NCBI GenBank assembly: GCA_021785395.1
Contig: JAJYFO010000006.1
Span: 1-35,960 of the forward strand
Source: a bacterium
GTDB taxonomy: Bacteria > Cyanobacteriota > Vampirovibrionia > Obscuribacterales > JAKAZS01
DNA: 35,960 nucleotides
Reading direction: 5' to 3'
In this document: positions 27,442 to 35,960 of the stretch, piece by piece
Layout of the letters: every line of letters begins with the position of its first letter
Position numbering within the stretch: the first letter of the stretch is position 1
Program-made: the position numbers and the translations under genes
Notes under the pieces: model-generated
Seen by the model: only the letters and a program-made list of their open reading frames with translations
Databases searched by the model: none
What the model was told of the DNA's origin: nothing

Positions 27442-28578
27442 TTGATTAAAGCCAACGAATATTTTAATATACAAGTCATATATGACTACGCCGATAAAAT
27501 TAAGCTTTTATCAGTAAGTAAGAGTTATAATTATATCAGGTTTTTCCTGAAACTAGTCTATTTTATCGCCTGCGCCGTACTTGCTTCAACTTTTGCCTGT
27601 TTAGTCCTAAGCAATAAATTAGTAATTTTAGAACTCATTAAACTCAAGTTAATCGGTATTCATTCGAGTGTTACGGCCACATGCCTAAATTTACACCAAT
27701 CGGTTAAACATTTATACGTCAATTTACCACAAATTTTAATATTTACAATTACTTTCATTGTCCTTCTTAGTATTATAAACGTTTTGTTGAAGACCATCTA
27801 TAATCAAAAAAAAATAATTTTAAAAAATAATTTTCTACAGAAAGAACTGTTAAAACAAAAAGAAATTGTAAGTAAACTTGCATCACAGACCCATGAACTG
27901 GAAATATCTTTAAATGAACTCAATCAGTTTTCGACCGTTATTTCCCACGACTTACAGGTACCTTTAGCTACCATTAGCGGTTATGCCGACTTAATTCAAG
28001 CCAGGCATTTACAGGCGATGGATAGCGAGGCGAAAGAATTTTTTCAATATATAAATGACAACGCCAGATTTATGCGCAATTTAATTACCGACTTGCATAA
28101 ATATAGCAAAGTTAATTTTCAACTGACCGATCTCGAAAAAATCGACTTAGACTCATTGGTTAATTCGGTCATTGATTCTTTGCAAAGCTTGGTAATTAAC
28201 CAGCATGCCAAAATAGAATACGAGCCACTGCCATCAGTCTACGGACAGCCAAGTCTACTTTCCCAGGTATTTTTAAACCTAATCGCTAACGGTATCAAAT
28301 TTAATACTAAACCCAAACCTTTAATTAAAATTATGGCTACGCAAAAAAACAATTACTGGTTATTCAACGTGCAAGATAACGGTATTGGTATCGATTTACA
28401 AGCTGATAAAGATATTTTTAACATTTTTAAACGCGGGTCAAACGCCAATGACTTCCCTGGCACAGGCGTTGGTCTGGCTATTTGCAAAAAAATAATTATG
28501 GCGCATTTCGGTCAAATCTGGGCCGAGTCCAAGCCAGGTTTGGGCAGCACATTTTACTTTACCCTGCCGATTAAATAA
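27442..28578 (+). CDS. Membrane sensor histidine kinase (orphan)
   Basis: Two N-terminal hydrophobic segments; H-box VISHDLQVPLATISGYADLI; NLIANGIKF N-box; VQDNGIGID, GTGVGLAICKKI G-boxes. Start is TTG in the track and uncertain. Confidence 0.88.
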   Translation: MIKANEYFNIQVIYDYADKIKLLSVSKSYNYIRFFLKLVYFIACAVLASTFACLVLSNKLVILELIKLKLIGIHSSVTATCLNLHQSVKHLYVNLPQILIFTITFIVLLSIINVLLKTIYNQKKIILKNNFLQKELLKQKEIVSKLASQTHELEISLNELNQFSTVISHDLQVPLATISGYADLIQARHLQAMDSEAKEFFQYINDNARFMRNLITDLHKYSKVNFQLTDLEKIDLDSLVNSVIDSLQSLVINQHAKIEYEPLPSVYGQPSLLSQVFLNLIANGIKFNTKPKPLIKIMATQKNNYWLFNVQDNGIGIDLQADKDIFNIFKRGSNANDFPGTGVGLAICKKIIMAHFGQIWAESKPGLGSTFYFTLPIK

Positions 28579-28590
28579 ACGCCAATCTAA

Positions 28591-28608
28591 ACGAACGAAC
28601 GAACGAAC
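28591..28608. repeat. Tetranucleotide microsatellite (ACGA)4AC in convergent intergenic gap
   Basis: acgaacgaacgaacgaac, abutting the TAG stop (28608-28610) of the minus-strand gene. Confidence 0.9.
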
Positions 28609-31556
28609 TAAAAAGGATTGCTTAAAGTCGTGTGTAAATTAGCCACAGCGTCTGATGGAACTTTAGCTTTTAATTCATTGGCAATGGCTATTATAGCTGG
28701 CAAATCAGGATTATTGGGGTCTAGCTGGGTAGCCAGTTTAATGCAGTCTAGAGCACCAGAATAACCTCTGGGGTTGCCGTTAGCGTCAGCGGTTTGGCGT
28801 GCTTCGTTGCTACCATATATAGCTAAGGCGGCCTCAGCGTCAGACCCATTATAGGCTTTGCCTATACCGTTATAGCCAATATCTTTAGCTGCTGCAGCTA
28901 ATTCAACAAGAGCTAAATCTCTGAATAACTTAGCCGACAGGGCTGGTTCTACATGGCCTAATTTAGCGATCCAGTTTTGATTTTTTTGAATTAATTTAGC
29001 GGCCTCGCCAGGATGGAGGTAAGCCAAATTTTCTAATTTATTAAATATAGCGTTGACATCGTGTTTACCATTTATTTTGTTATTAATAATATCGGTAACG
29101 TTGCTCTCTTCTTTAGCTAAGCCGTTGATTTCAGATTGTGTTACGACCTTGCCGTCGACTGTCTGACCTAGTTCAAGTTTAGCCACCTTTTGGGCTGTCT
29201 GTAATTTGTTCTGCGCTAGCATTAAATACCGCATGGCTCGGCCACCAAAATCTAAGTTATAGCCAGGCAGTAGATACTGCGGTGTTTTGGCACCAGGAAC
29301 AAGACTGCCGTGCTTTAATAAAGATTCACCGTAAGCCGCGTCGACAATACTTTGTTGTCTTAGTACATCAAGGTCATTCGACTGATTGGCGTTTAATTCT
29401 TGGACCTCAAGGTTTACAGCCGGTAAACTGGTATCACCTAAAGACTTAAAAGCGTTTATGCTATTTTGCATAGACGAATAAGTCCTATCAGCGGCATCGG
29501 TTTTTAGACTAGCGATGGCGTCGTTTTTCTGGCTGATTTGGCCATCACCTTCAATTAGATTATAAACGCGACCTATCGCCCAAGCGCCACCAACCAAACT
29601 GGCTCGAACCATATTGCTTTCAGTTGGGATTAAAAAGGCTGCTCCCATTAAAACCGAGTCTAAAGTCGTCGGTCTAAGCAGTTTAGAAAATTCCTGTTGC
29701 GAACTTTTTGGCAACAGTTTATCAGCTATAATACTGCCAGCTATACCAGCGCCAGCTAGAGTAATACGGCTGCCCCAGGTTGGTCCGGCAAAGGCAGCCG
29801 GGAGCAACAGACCATTATAAAGAGCACTGGCCTCTTGATGGTCTTTATGAAATACGAGTCTATCGATGTAATCATCGGCTGTCATAGCCAAGCCAGCAAA
29901 AGCCGCTCCTTTAATAAAATTACCAGCCAGACCCTTAATTGATGAAGCGCCCAAAAAGCTGGTCGAGTCTTTAAAGCCACCAGCTAAACTGTCAGCTTCA
30001 ACTTTAAGGTCAACACGTGACTTTAAGGCGGCCAACTCATCTTTGGTGAACATATCAGGTACGAGTTTACTGGAATCATTGATCAACTTAAGCTGTTTAG
30101 CTGCACTATCAGCGTTGGTAAAATTCATGTCATTTAACAAGGTTAACTTAGTATCTAACAAGTCAACCCTGGCAGCCTGTTCAGCTGTCAATTCATCGGG
30201 GCTAATCTGTTTAAGATTTAAAATCTCATTATTGGTACCAGCCTTTATATTATTGATGGTTTTATCAAGTTCAGCTATCTTAGACGTAACAGTCGTAAAT
30301 TTAGCCTTGGTAAATACTTTGGGGTTGAGTTTTTCTTGCACGTAGCTAGCAGCGTCATTTACCTTGCCACCTTCTTTAGTGTGGTTTACAGTAAAATCGA
30401 CGACTTTATTAAGCGTCCAGGGCAATGGGCCAGCCCCTAAAACACCGCCAACGCCACCAGCGAACAGATTACCGGCATAACTTGTTCGTGGTACCAATGA
30501 TGCATTTAATAAAGCGTTGGCAACGCTAAACTGCTTCTGTTGAGCCTGGTTTGATCCAGAATCGGCCGTATGTGGCTGGGGCGCGCTCCAACCAGGTGAC
30601 GATATCCTTGGTTTCCAGGCTGGTCCGTTACTGCTATCACCATTTTGATTAGGATTATAGGGTGCCGCTGCTTGACTGCCGTCACCACCTTGTGGTATTA
30701 CAGAGTTAGCAGGATTATTAGACGAACTAGAAGTTCCAGCAGATGCTGCCCCACTTTTATGAAAAAAGCCAGGCGCTACTTGTCCATAATTACCTCGCCA
30801 CGAGGCTCCAGACGGGTCTATTATGCCCTGGTTGTAACGGTTAAAACCGTTATTAGGCGGAACCGTTTGATTACTACCAGTTGTATTATCACCAGCAGAG
30901 ACAACAGGTTTATTAAAAAAGCCAGGTGCCACCTGACCATAATTATTTCGCCACGAAGCTCCAGATGGGTCTATGACGCCAGTATTACCGTTATTACCGG
31001 AGTGTTCGCGCAAATAAGCACCAACATTGCCAGCTGGAGCAATTGGCGCTGATACTGGCGCAACCGATGCTGGCGGTGAAACGGTAGCATCTGGTGCTGA
31101 TACTGGCGCAACCGACGCTGGCGACACGGGAGCATCGGTTGGAGTAACTGGAGCGACCGACGCAACTGGCGATACGGGAACCTCGGGAGTAACTGGAGCT
31201 GCTGCTGACGATGCTGGAGCGACTGGCGCCTCTGGAGTAACTGGAGCAACCGACGCAACTGGCGATACGGGAACCTCAAGGGTAACTGGAGCTGCTGCTG
31301 ACGATGCCGGCGCTTCTGGTGGGGTAACTGGAGCTGCTGGCGATACTGGAACCTCAGGATTAGCAGGTGCCGAAACATTGCCATCACCAACTGATTGGCT
31401 AGGTGTTTGGTTTGAGCTAGCATCATTACTACTTAAATTGCTGGCACTAGATAACGAATATAATTCTTGAGCGACTTTGGCGCTGGGCTTAGTATTTTTT
31501 TCCACCGTATATTTTACGTTATTAAAGTATAACCATTCTTCCATCGACTCTTTCAT
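28608..31556 (-). CDS. Large uncharacterised protein (982 aa): P/A/V-rich repeat region, IDPSGASWR repeats, Gly/Ala-rich hydrophobic core, TPR-like C-terminus
   Basis: Single complete ORF; core [40 protein letters not shown] shared with 31682..32899; C-terminal [24 protein letters not shown] resembles a TPR. Confidence 0.82.
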   Translation of the reverse strand: MKESMEEWLYFNNVKYTVEKNTKPSAKVAQELYSLSSASNLSSNDASSNQTPSQSVGDGNVSAPANPEVPVSPAAPVTPPEAPASSAAAPVTLEVPVSPVASVAPVTPEAPVAPASSAAAPVTPEVPVSPVASVAPVTPTDAPVSPASVAPVSAPDATVSPPASVAPVSAPIAPAGNVGAYLREHSGNNGNTGVIDPSGASWRNNYGQVAPGFFNKPVVSAGDNTTGSNQTVPPNNGFNRYNQGIIDPSGASWRGNYGQVAPGFFHKSGAASAGTSSSSNNPANSVIPQGGDGSQAAAPYNPNQNGDSSNGPAWKPRISSPGWSAPQPHTADSGSNQAQQKQFSVANALLNASLVPRTSYAGNLFAGGVGGVLGAGPLPWTLNKVVDFTVNHTKEGGKVNDAASYVQEKLNPKVFTKAKFTTVTSKIAELDKTINNIKAGTNNEILNLKQISPDELTAEQAARVDLLDTKLTLLNDMNFTNADSAAKQLKLINDSSKLVPDMFTKDELAALKSRVDLKVEADSLAGGFKDSTSFLGASSIKGLAGNFIKGAAFAGLAMTADDYIDRLVFHKDHQEASALYNGLLLPAAFAGPTWGSRITLAGAGIAGSIIADKLLPKSSQQEFSKLLRPTTLDSVLMGAAFLIPTESNMVRASLVGGAWAIGRVYNLIEGDGQISQKNDAIASLKTDAADRTYSSMQNSINAFKSLGDTSLPAVNLEVQELNANQSNDLDVLRQQSIVDAAYGESLLKHGSLVPGAKTPQYLLPGYNLDFGGRAMRYLMLAQNKLQTAQKVAKLELGQTVDGKVVTQSEINGLAKEESNVTDIINNKINGKHDVNAIFNKLENLAYLHPGEAAKLIQKNQNWIAKLGHVEPALSAKLFRDLALVELAAAAKDIGYNGIGKAYNGSDAEAALAIYGSNEARQTADANGNPRGYSGALDCIKLATQLDPNNPDLPAIIAIANELKAKVPSDAVANLHTTLSNPF
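30756..30980 (-). repeat. Two copies of a 24-aa motif G[VI]IDPSGASWR[NG][10 protein letters not shown][NH]K, spaced 153 bp
   Basis: Copies at 30909-30980 and 30756-30827, each 72 nt. Confidence 0.92.
31144..31320 (-). repeat. Tandem repeat with 93-bp (31-aa) period encoding P/A/V-rich sequence
   Basis: Copy 1 begins gtaactggagcgaccgacgcaactggcgatacgggaacctc at 31144; copy 2 begins gtaactggagcaaccgacgcaactggcgatacgggaacctc at 31237; shorter degenerate units flank them. Confidence 0.88.
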
Positions 31557-31681
31557 AAATTAAAATTACACTCCAAAGAATTTGTAAAATATAGAATTTA
31601 AAATTATTATAATTATTTTGTAATTTAAGTGAATGCGTAAAAATACTAATAAATTAAAAAATTAATCTCAAAAGAATATTT

Positions 31682-32899
31682 TTAGCGGTCGAAAACATAG
31701 TGATTCATATTACCCAATAACCAAGCACCGGTAATATAGCTCAACCGCACGCCGACACTTTCAGCTGGCAACATCATAGCTGCCCCAACGAGTAAAGACG
31801 AACACACCGTAGGTTTAAAAAATCTTGAATACTGCGGAACTTCTGACCCTTGCGGCAATATGTGTTCCAAACCGATACTGGATACAGACCCGACTAAACC
31901 CCAGGTTACTAAACTCGACATATTGGGCGCTGACATTGCAATAGGCAAGAATAGACCATTAAACAGCCAGTTAGCGTCGTGCTGGTTTTTATGCGTCAAC
32001 AACCTGTCTAGATAATCATTGGCCGAAATGGCCAGACCAGCAATAGCAGCACCTTTGATAAACTCACCAGCAAGCTCAGGGACGCTTGAAACGCCAAAAA
32101 TATCGCTATGATTACTTATAAAATCATTGGGTTTCACTAGTTGCGGTGAATTTAACCAATCGTCGAGTTTACTGCCAAAATCGTTATTAAAGTAGTGTTT
32201 AAAGGAAAAGAATGAATCTTCAACGTTAGCCACTTTACCATCTTTCAAGCCAGCGGCAAAACGGCTTGAATATTGCTTAAAGTCATCCAAAACGTCGCCT
32301 TTAGTATCCAAACTTCCATCGGTTCTGGTTTGGGTCTGTGGCTCAGGCCTAGATTTACTATGGGTAAAATTTTCAAATGTACTTTTTCCATCAGTATATA
32401 ACTTACCAATCTTAGAATTATCGCCTAATTGGCTAAGTTTTTTGTCGATTACCTTGCCAACGTAGGGAATCGGGCCACCGCCCAATAAACCACCGATTCC
32501 ACCATAAATTAATAACTTGGTGTAATCTATAGGTTGGTCTAGTCCGGTTGCACTATTGTTACTTTGACTTATATCGGCTTTATTACCAAGTTTACTGATA
32601 TTATTCCAGTCGATACTACCAGGATCCCATTGGCTATTATGCACGGGTTCGTGCGTAATATCGGTTGAATAACCGTTATTAGTAGAATTATTAAAAGTTG
32701 AAAAATTTGGCGTAACAGGTAATGTATCAGAGTTAGAATTGTTAGGGTTTAGGGCTCCGCCTTGAATAGACTTTTCATTACTAGAATAGCCTAAATTGCC
32801 TATACCCGACGAATTTAATTTATTTATTGTTTTAGTTAGTTGCTCGATAGACGAGTCGTTGCCAGTTAAGTTACTGAGATCTTGTTCTATTCCAGCCAT
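31682..32899 (-). CDS. Uncharacterised protein (405 aa), paralog of the core of 28608..31556
   Basis: GGIGGLLGGGPIPYVGKVID vs [61 protein letters not shown] vs [40 protein letters not shown]. Confidence 0.85.
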   Translation of the reverse strand: MAGIEQDLSNLTGNDSSIEQLTKTINKLNSSGIGNLGYSSNEKSIQGGALNPNNSNSDTLPVTPNFSTFNNSTNNGYSTDITHEPVHNSQWDPGSIDWNNISKLGNKADISQSNNSATGLDQPIDYTKLLIYGGIGGLLGGGPIPYVGKVIDKKLSQLGDNSKIGKLYTDGKSTFENFTHSKSRPEPQTQTRTDGSLDTKGDVLDDFKQYSSRFAAGLKDGKVANVEDSFFSFKHYFNNDFGSKLDDWLNSPQLVKPNDFISNHSDIFGVSSVPELAGEFIKGAAIAGLAISANDYLDRLLTHKNQHDANWLFNGLFLPIAMSAPNMSSLVTWGLVGSVSSIGLEHILPQGSEVPQYSRFFKPTVCSSLLVGAAMMLPAESVGVRLSYITGAWLLGNMNHYVFDR

Positions 32900-33050
32900 T
32901 AGCTGTTCTCCAGAATTATGAATTTAAATTTTGACAGATTTTTCGAGGGTTTTGACTTATAATTAAAATAATATCTGAGTAGAAATTAATTTAAAAGCGT
33001 AAAAACCGTAAATAATAAAATTAATTTCATTATCTAAAAGGATTGATTAA

Positions 33051-33608
33051 ATGTTTTCACGAATATTCATTTTTTGCTCAATTTTATTGCTGGGCTTATG
33101 TATTACGACAAAATTCGCTTATAGTACCAATGAAGGAGGTCAAACAATGGGAAAAGCCGCTTTTGCTGCAGGTTGTTTTTGGGGTGTGGAAGAACGATTT
33201 AGAACACTAAAAGGTGTTATTTCGACTAAAGTTGGTTACTGTGGGGGGAATTACCCTAATCCAGATTATCAAACCGTTTGTACCGGGACGACGAACCACG
33301 CCGAGACCGTAGAAATCGAATACGACCCTAAAATAATTTCGTACAACGAACTACTCAAAGTATTCTGGACAAATCACGACCCGACCACACCTAATCGCCA
33401 AGGACCCGACTTTGGAACGCAGTACCGGTCGATTATCTTTTATTTTAACAAAGACCAAGAAAAACTAGCCCAAGAATCTAAAGTAAAAATGGCCAAATCA
33501 TTTAAAAGCCCTATTGTAACGGAAATTTTGCCCATGGGTGAATTTTATGACGCCGAAGAGTACCACCAAAAATATTTACTAAAACACGGTCAAAACGTCT
33601 GTCACTGA
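33051..33608 (+). CDS. msrA: Peptide methionine sulfoxide reductase A, with N-terminal signal peptide
   Basis: AAGCFWGVEERF catalytic Cys motif; GYCGGNYPNPDYQTVCTGTTNHAETVEIEYDP; GTQYRSIIFYF; EEYHQKYL. N-terminal hydrophobic FIFCSILLLGLCITTKFAYS. Confidence 0.95.
   Translation: MFSRIFIFCSILLLGLCITTKFAYSTNEGGQTMGKAAFAAGCFWGVEERFRTLKGVISTKVGYCGGNYPNPDYQTVCTGTTNHAETVEIEYDPKIISYNELLKVFWTNHDPTTPNRQGPDFGTQYRSIIFYFNKDQEKLAQESKVKMAKSFKSPIVTEILPMGEFYDAEEYHQKYLLKHGQNVCH
33133..33149 (+). promoter_or_regulatory. Internal Shine-Dalgarno AAGGAGG plus in-frame ATG (33147) within msrA
   Basis: AAGGAGG at 33133-33139, 7-nt spacer, ATG at 33147, in frame (codon 33) with the 33051 start. Confidence 0.65.
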
Positions 33609-33793
33609 TAGAATTTTAATAAAGTTTCAACATACGTTCAAACCGTCTTGCGGTAAACTTAAAAGTAAAACAAGGTATACCGCCATTGACTTTTGGCCAA
33701 AGCCTTAAGCTGGGGTCAAAAATTATTGAATTTTTACCAAAGCACAATAGAACGAGGAAAACAATTTATTAATTCTTAGACGATAAATTTAAA

Positions 33794-34873
33794 CTAGTTT
33801 TGCGATAAAGAATAAATACTTATCTGGGCAGCTAGATTTTTGGCAATTTCAATAAATTTCTTCGACACCATATGGTCTGGGTCACCATAAACCAAAGGCT
33901 TACCATCGTCACAAGCTTGGCGCAATTCTGTGGCTATCGGAATTTCGCCTAAAAAAGGTACACCTTCTTCTTGGGCCAGTTTGCGTCCGCCACCGTGCCC
34001 GAAAATTTCGTACCTTTCAGTACTGCCTGGGGGCGTGAAATAACTCATATTTTCAATAAAGCCTAAAATTGGTACATTCATTTGTTTAAACATACTAAGG
34101 CCCTTTCGTCCGTCTAGCAGAGCTACTTCTTGAGGTGTCGTAACGATAACACCACCGGATAATTGCGTTGCCTGAACCATAGTCAACTGAGCGTCACCAG
34201 TGCCTGGCGGCATATCGATAATCAAATAATCGAGTTCGCCCCATTCAACGTCACGTAAAAACTGGCGGATAGCCTTATCGAGCATCGGACCACGCCAGAT
34301 AACCGGTGTGTCTTTAGCGACAAAAAAGGCCATAGAGATACATTTAACACCACAGTTTTGAGCCGGAATAATTTTATTGTCGTTAGCCGTCGGCTTATAA
34401 TCGTCTACGCCTAACATTAACGGTGAATTAGGTCCGGTTATATCAGAGTCTAAAACGCCGACTTTGGCGCCCAAATGAGCCAAGGCACAGGCGATGTTTA
34501 TAGCTGTGGTAGTTTTACCAACGCCGCCTTTACCTGACGTTACAGCAATGATATGCTTAATTCCAACAATAGGCTCTTTATCGTTAATTTTAGGCGCATT
34601 GCTAACATTGGCGGTAGTATTAATAGTAATCTCGCCAACGTCACCAATAGCTTTGAGAGCGTCTTTACAATCAGCTTCTATTTTTTCTTTTAAAGGGCAA
34701 GCTGGTGTTGTCAGAGTAAGCGTAAAACTGATATCGTTTTTATTAATTTCTATATTTGATACCATTCCTAAAGATACGATATCTCTATTTAAGTCAGGGT
34801 CCATAACTTTGCTTAAAGCTTCATTGACGCTGGCAACGCTGACTTTATTTTTTTCACTGGCAAACATATTCAT
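33794..34873 (-). CDS. mrp: Mrp/ApbC-family P-loop Fe-S carrier ATPase with N-terminal DUF59 (MIP18-like)
   Basis: VTSGKGGVGKTTTAINIACALA deviant Walker A; LIIDMPPGTGDAQLT; N-terminal VMDPDLNRDIVSLGMV DUF59 signature. Confidence 0.93.
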   Translation of the reverse strand: MNMFASEKNKVSVASVNEALSKVMDPDLNRDIVSLGMVSNIEINKNDISFTLTLTTPACPLKEKIEADCKDALKAIGDVGEITINTTANVSNAPKINDKEPIVGIKHIIAVTSGKGGVGKTTTAINIACALAHLGAKVGVLDSDITGPNSPLMLGVDDYKPTANDNKIIPAQNCGVKCISMAFFVAKDTPVIWRGPMLDKAIRQFLRDVEWGELDYLIIDMPPGTGDAQLTMVQATQLSGGVIVTTPQEVALLDGRKGLSMFKQMNVPILGFIENMSYFTPPGSTERYEIFGHGGGRKLAQEEGVPFLGEIPIATELRQACDDGKPLVYGDPDHMVSKKFIEIAKNLAAQISIYSLSQN

Positions 34874-34899
34874 CCTCTTTTACAGAAACATATACAATT

Positions 34900-35283
34900 T
34901 TACTGGTTTTCAGATCCTATCGTTTCGGGTAATAACTTTTCACTCCAAGCTCGATAGCCACCTTTCATAGATAGAACGTTATTATACCCCATTTCTTGTA
35001 AATTATAAGCAGCCAAGGCCGAACGGTAGCCACCACCGCAATATAACACGATACAATCGTCATGATTAGGGACCAAAGTTTCAATATCGCGCTCTATTAT
35101 CCCCTTACTTAAATGAACGGCGTTAACAGCGTGAGCCTTTTCCCATTCGCTATCTTCCCTAACGTCGATAAAGTGAAAGTTATCATTGTGGTTGAACTTT
35201 ATCATTACTTCTTCCGGGGTAATTTCTTTTATAAAAGGTTTGACCTTGTCGACTATTTTTAAAAAGCCAGGCGAGTGTTTCAT
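34900..35283 (-). CDS. Rhodanese-like domain protein
   Basis: FIDVREDSEWEKAHAVNAVHL; active-site loop YCGGGYRSA; MKGGYRAW. Confidence 0.92.
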   Translation of the reverse strand: MKHSPGFLKIVDKVKPFIKEITPEEVMIKFNHNDNFHFIDVREDSEWEKAHAVNAVHLSKGIIERDIETLVPNHDDCIVLYCGGGYRSALAAYNLQEMGYNNVLSMKGGYRAWSEKLLPETIGSENQ

Positions 35284-35515
35284 TAGTTTATCCCAACTAC
35301 AGGTACTATTTTATTTTAACAAAGATAGCGTACATTTTTTAAGCCTTTAATGTTTTATACATTTATTTAAGCAAACTAACTTAAAACCGTTGTAAAGAAC
35401 CAATCTTTATTAGATTATTGTTTAGATTTTAGCAAAATCAAATTTTCAATGTGATAATTATGATCAATATATGATTGTGTCACACTGTGCTTTCACAAAG
35501 GAAGGATTACAAAAT

Positions 35516-35960
35516 ATGCTATTTAACAGAGAAATTAGGCAAATTGAATTATTCGGCTCGCTGGTTCCCGAACCAAGGATATTAATCGATTTTTTAGGTT
35601 TTGAAAAACACGTCGTTCAAATCCGTGGTCGCCGTGGCGTTAGCATATCGCCGTTATGGTACGACCATGCCGCCTATTTTTCTATCGATTTGCCACCCGA
35701 AAAACTCTATGGAAATGGCTGTACAGTTGAAGTACCCAATTTTGTAAAAGCTTTGGATTACGAATTAGAAATTGGCTGCCTGGTCACCAAAAAGGCGATG
35801 CTGAAATCTTTGCCGCAAGCCGTCGAATTTTTCAAGGAAAACTGCCTATTAACAATTTTGAACGACTGGTCCGCCAGAGACATTCAAAAGAAAGACATGG
35901 AAGGTTTGGGGCCGGCTAACAGTAAATTTATAATTGGCAAAAGTATCGGTCCAAAATTCG
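35516..35960 (+). CDS. Fumarylacetoacetate hydrolase family protein (partial, runs off the right edge)
   Basis: Own translation MLFNREIRQIELFGSLVPEPRILIDFLGFEKHVVQIRGRRGVSISPLWYDHAAYFSI...LNDWSARDIQKKDMEGLGPANSKFIIGKSIGPKF; NDWSARDIQ and GP-x(7-9)-GP motifs; AAGGAAGG SD upstream. Not in the ORF track. Confidence 0.83.
   Translation, partial: MLFNREIRQIELFGSLVPEPRILIDFLGFEKHVVQIRGRRGVSISPLWYDHAAYFSIDLPPEKLYGNGCTVEVPNFVKALDYELEIGCLVTKKAMLKSLPQAVEFFKENCLLTILNDWSARDIQKKDMEGLGPANSKFIIGKSIGPKF

Noticed and set aside
30971-31470. ORFs 30971..31426 (-) and 31027..31470 (+) overlapping the P/A/V-rich repeat
   Set aside because: The 93-bp repeat happens to lack stops in several frames, so repetition propagates open frames. 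Only the 28608..31556 frame extends into recognisable conserved sequence.
34494-34970. 158-aa ORF antisense to mrp
   Set aside because: Fully antisense to a confidently identified conserved gene, with no domain or RBS support.
35445-35500. CRP/FNR-like dyad (TGTGATAATTATGATCA, GTGTCACAC) upstream of the FAH-family gene
   Set aside because: Arms do not fit the TGTGA-N6-TCACA spacing and the AT-rich background makes chance half-sites common; not enough for a regulatory call.

Overview
This is an AT-rich bacterial chromosomal window, mostly housekeeping genes with several large low-complexity or secreted proteins between them. Recognisable genes are: a Tat-dependent molybdopterin sulfite-oxidase-like protein (partial, left edge, missing from the ORF track), a Rieske oxygenase, a pseudo-REC/GAF/GGDEF/HD-GYP protein, asnB, plsC, dcd, recG, an mglA-like GTPase, rpmB, hslO, prmC, prfA, tpiA, a uridine-kinase-like protein, an orphan histidine kinase, msrA, rhodanese, mrp/apbC, and an FAH-family protein (partial, right edge, also missing from the ORF track). 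There are two class II tRNAs, Leu(UAA) and Ser(GGA). The RecG N-terminal extension and the CxxC-less Mrp suggest the Cyanobacteriota/Melainabacteria (Vampirovibrionia) lineage; this is inference only. The least-explained content is: (i) a 1855-aa secreted beta-repeat protein with a ~45-aa tandem module alternating beta-strands with PGRS-like poly-Gly loops, a long N-terminal extension before its signal peptide, a FecR-like tail and no translocator nearby; (ii) two adjacent, domain-shuffled paralogs (982 and 405 aa) sharing a Gly/Ala-rich hydrophobic core of unknown function; (iii) a 972-aa orphan protein with Gly/Ala-rich hydrophobic segments and a charged tail. Smaller observations include an msrA with two Shine-Dalgarno-equipped in-frame starts (secreted and cytosolic forms), a perfect 17-bp hairpin without a U-tract next to tRNA-Leu, and a 93-bp in-frame tandem repeat. 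No CRISPR array, IS element or prophage was seen. All calls come from reading the sequence; no database search was run.
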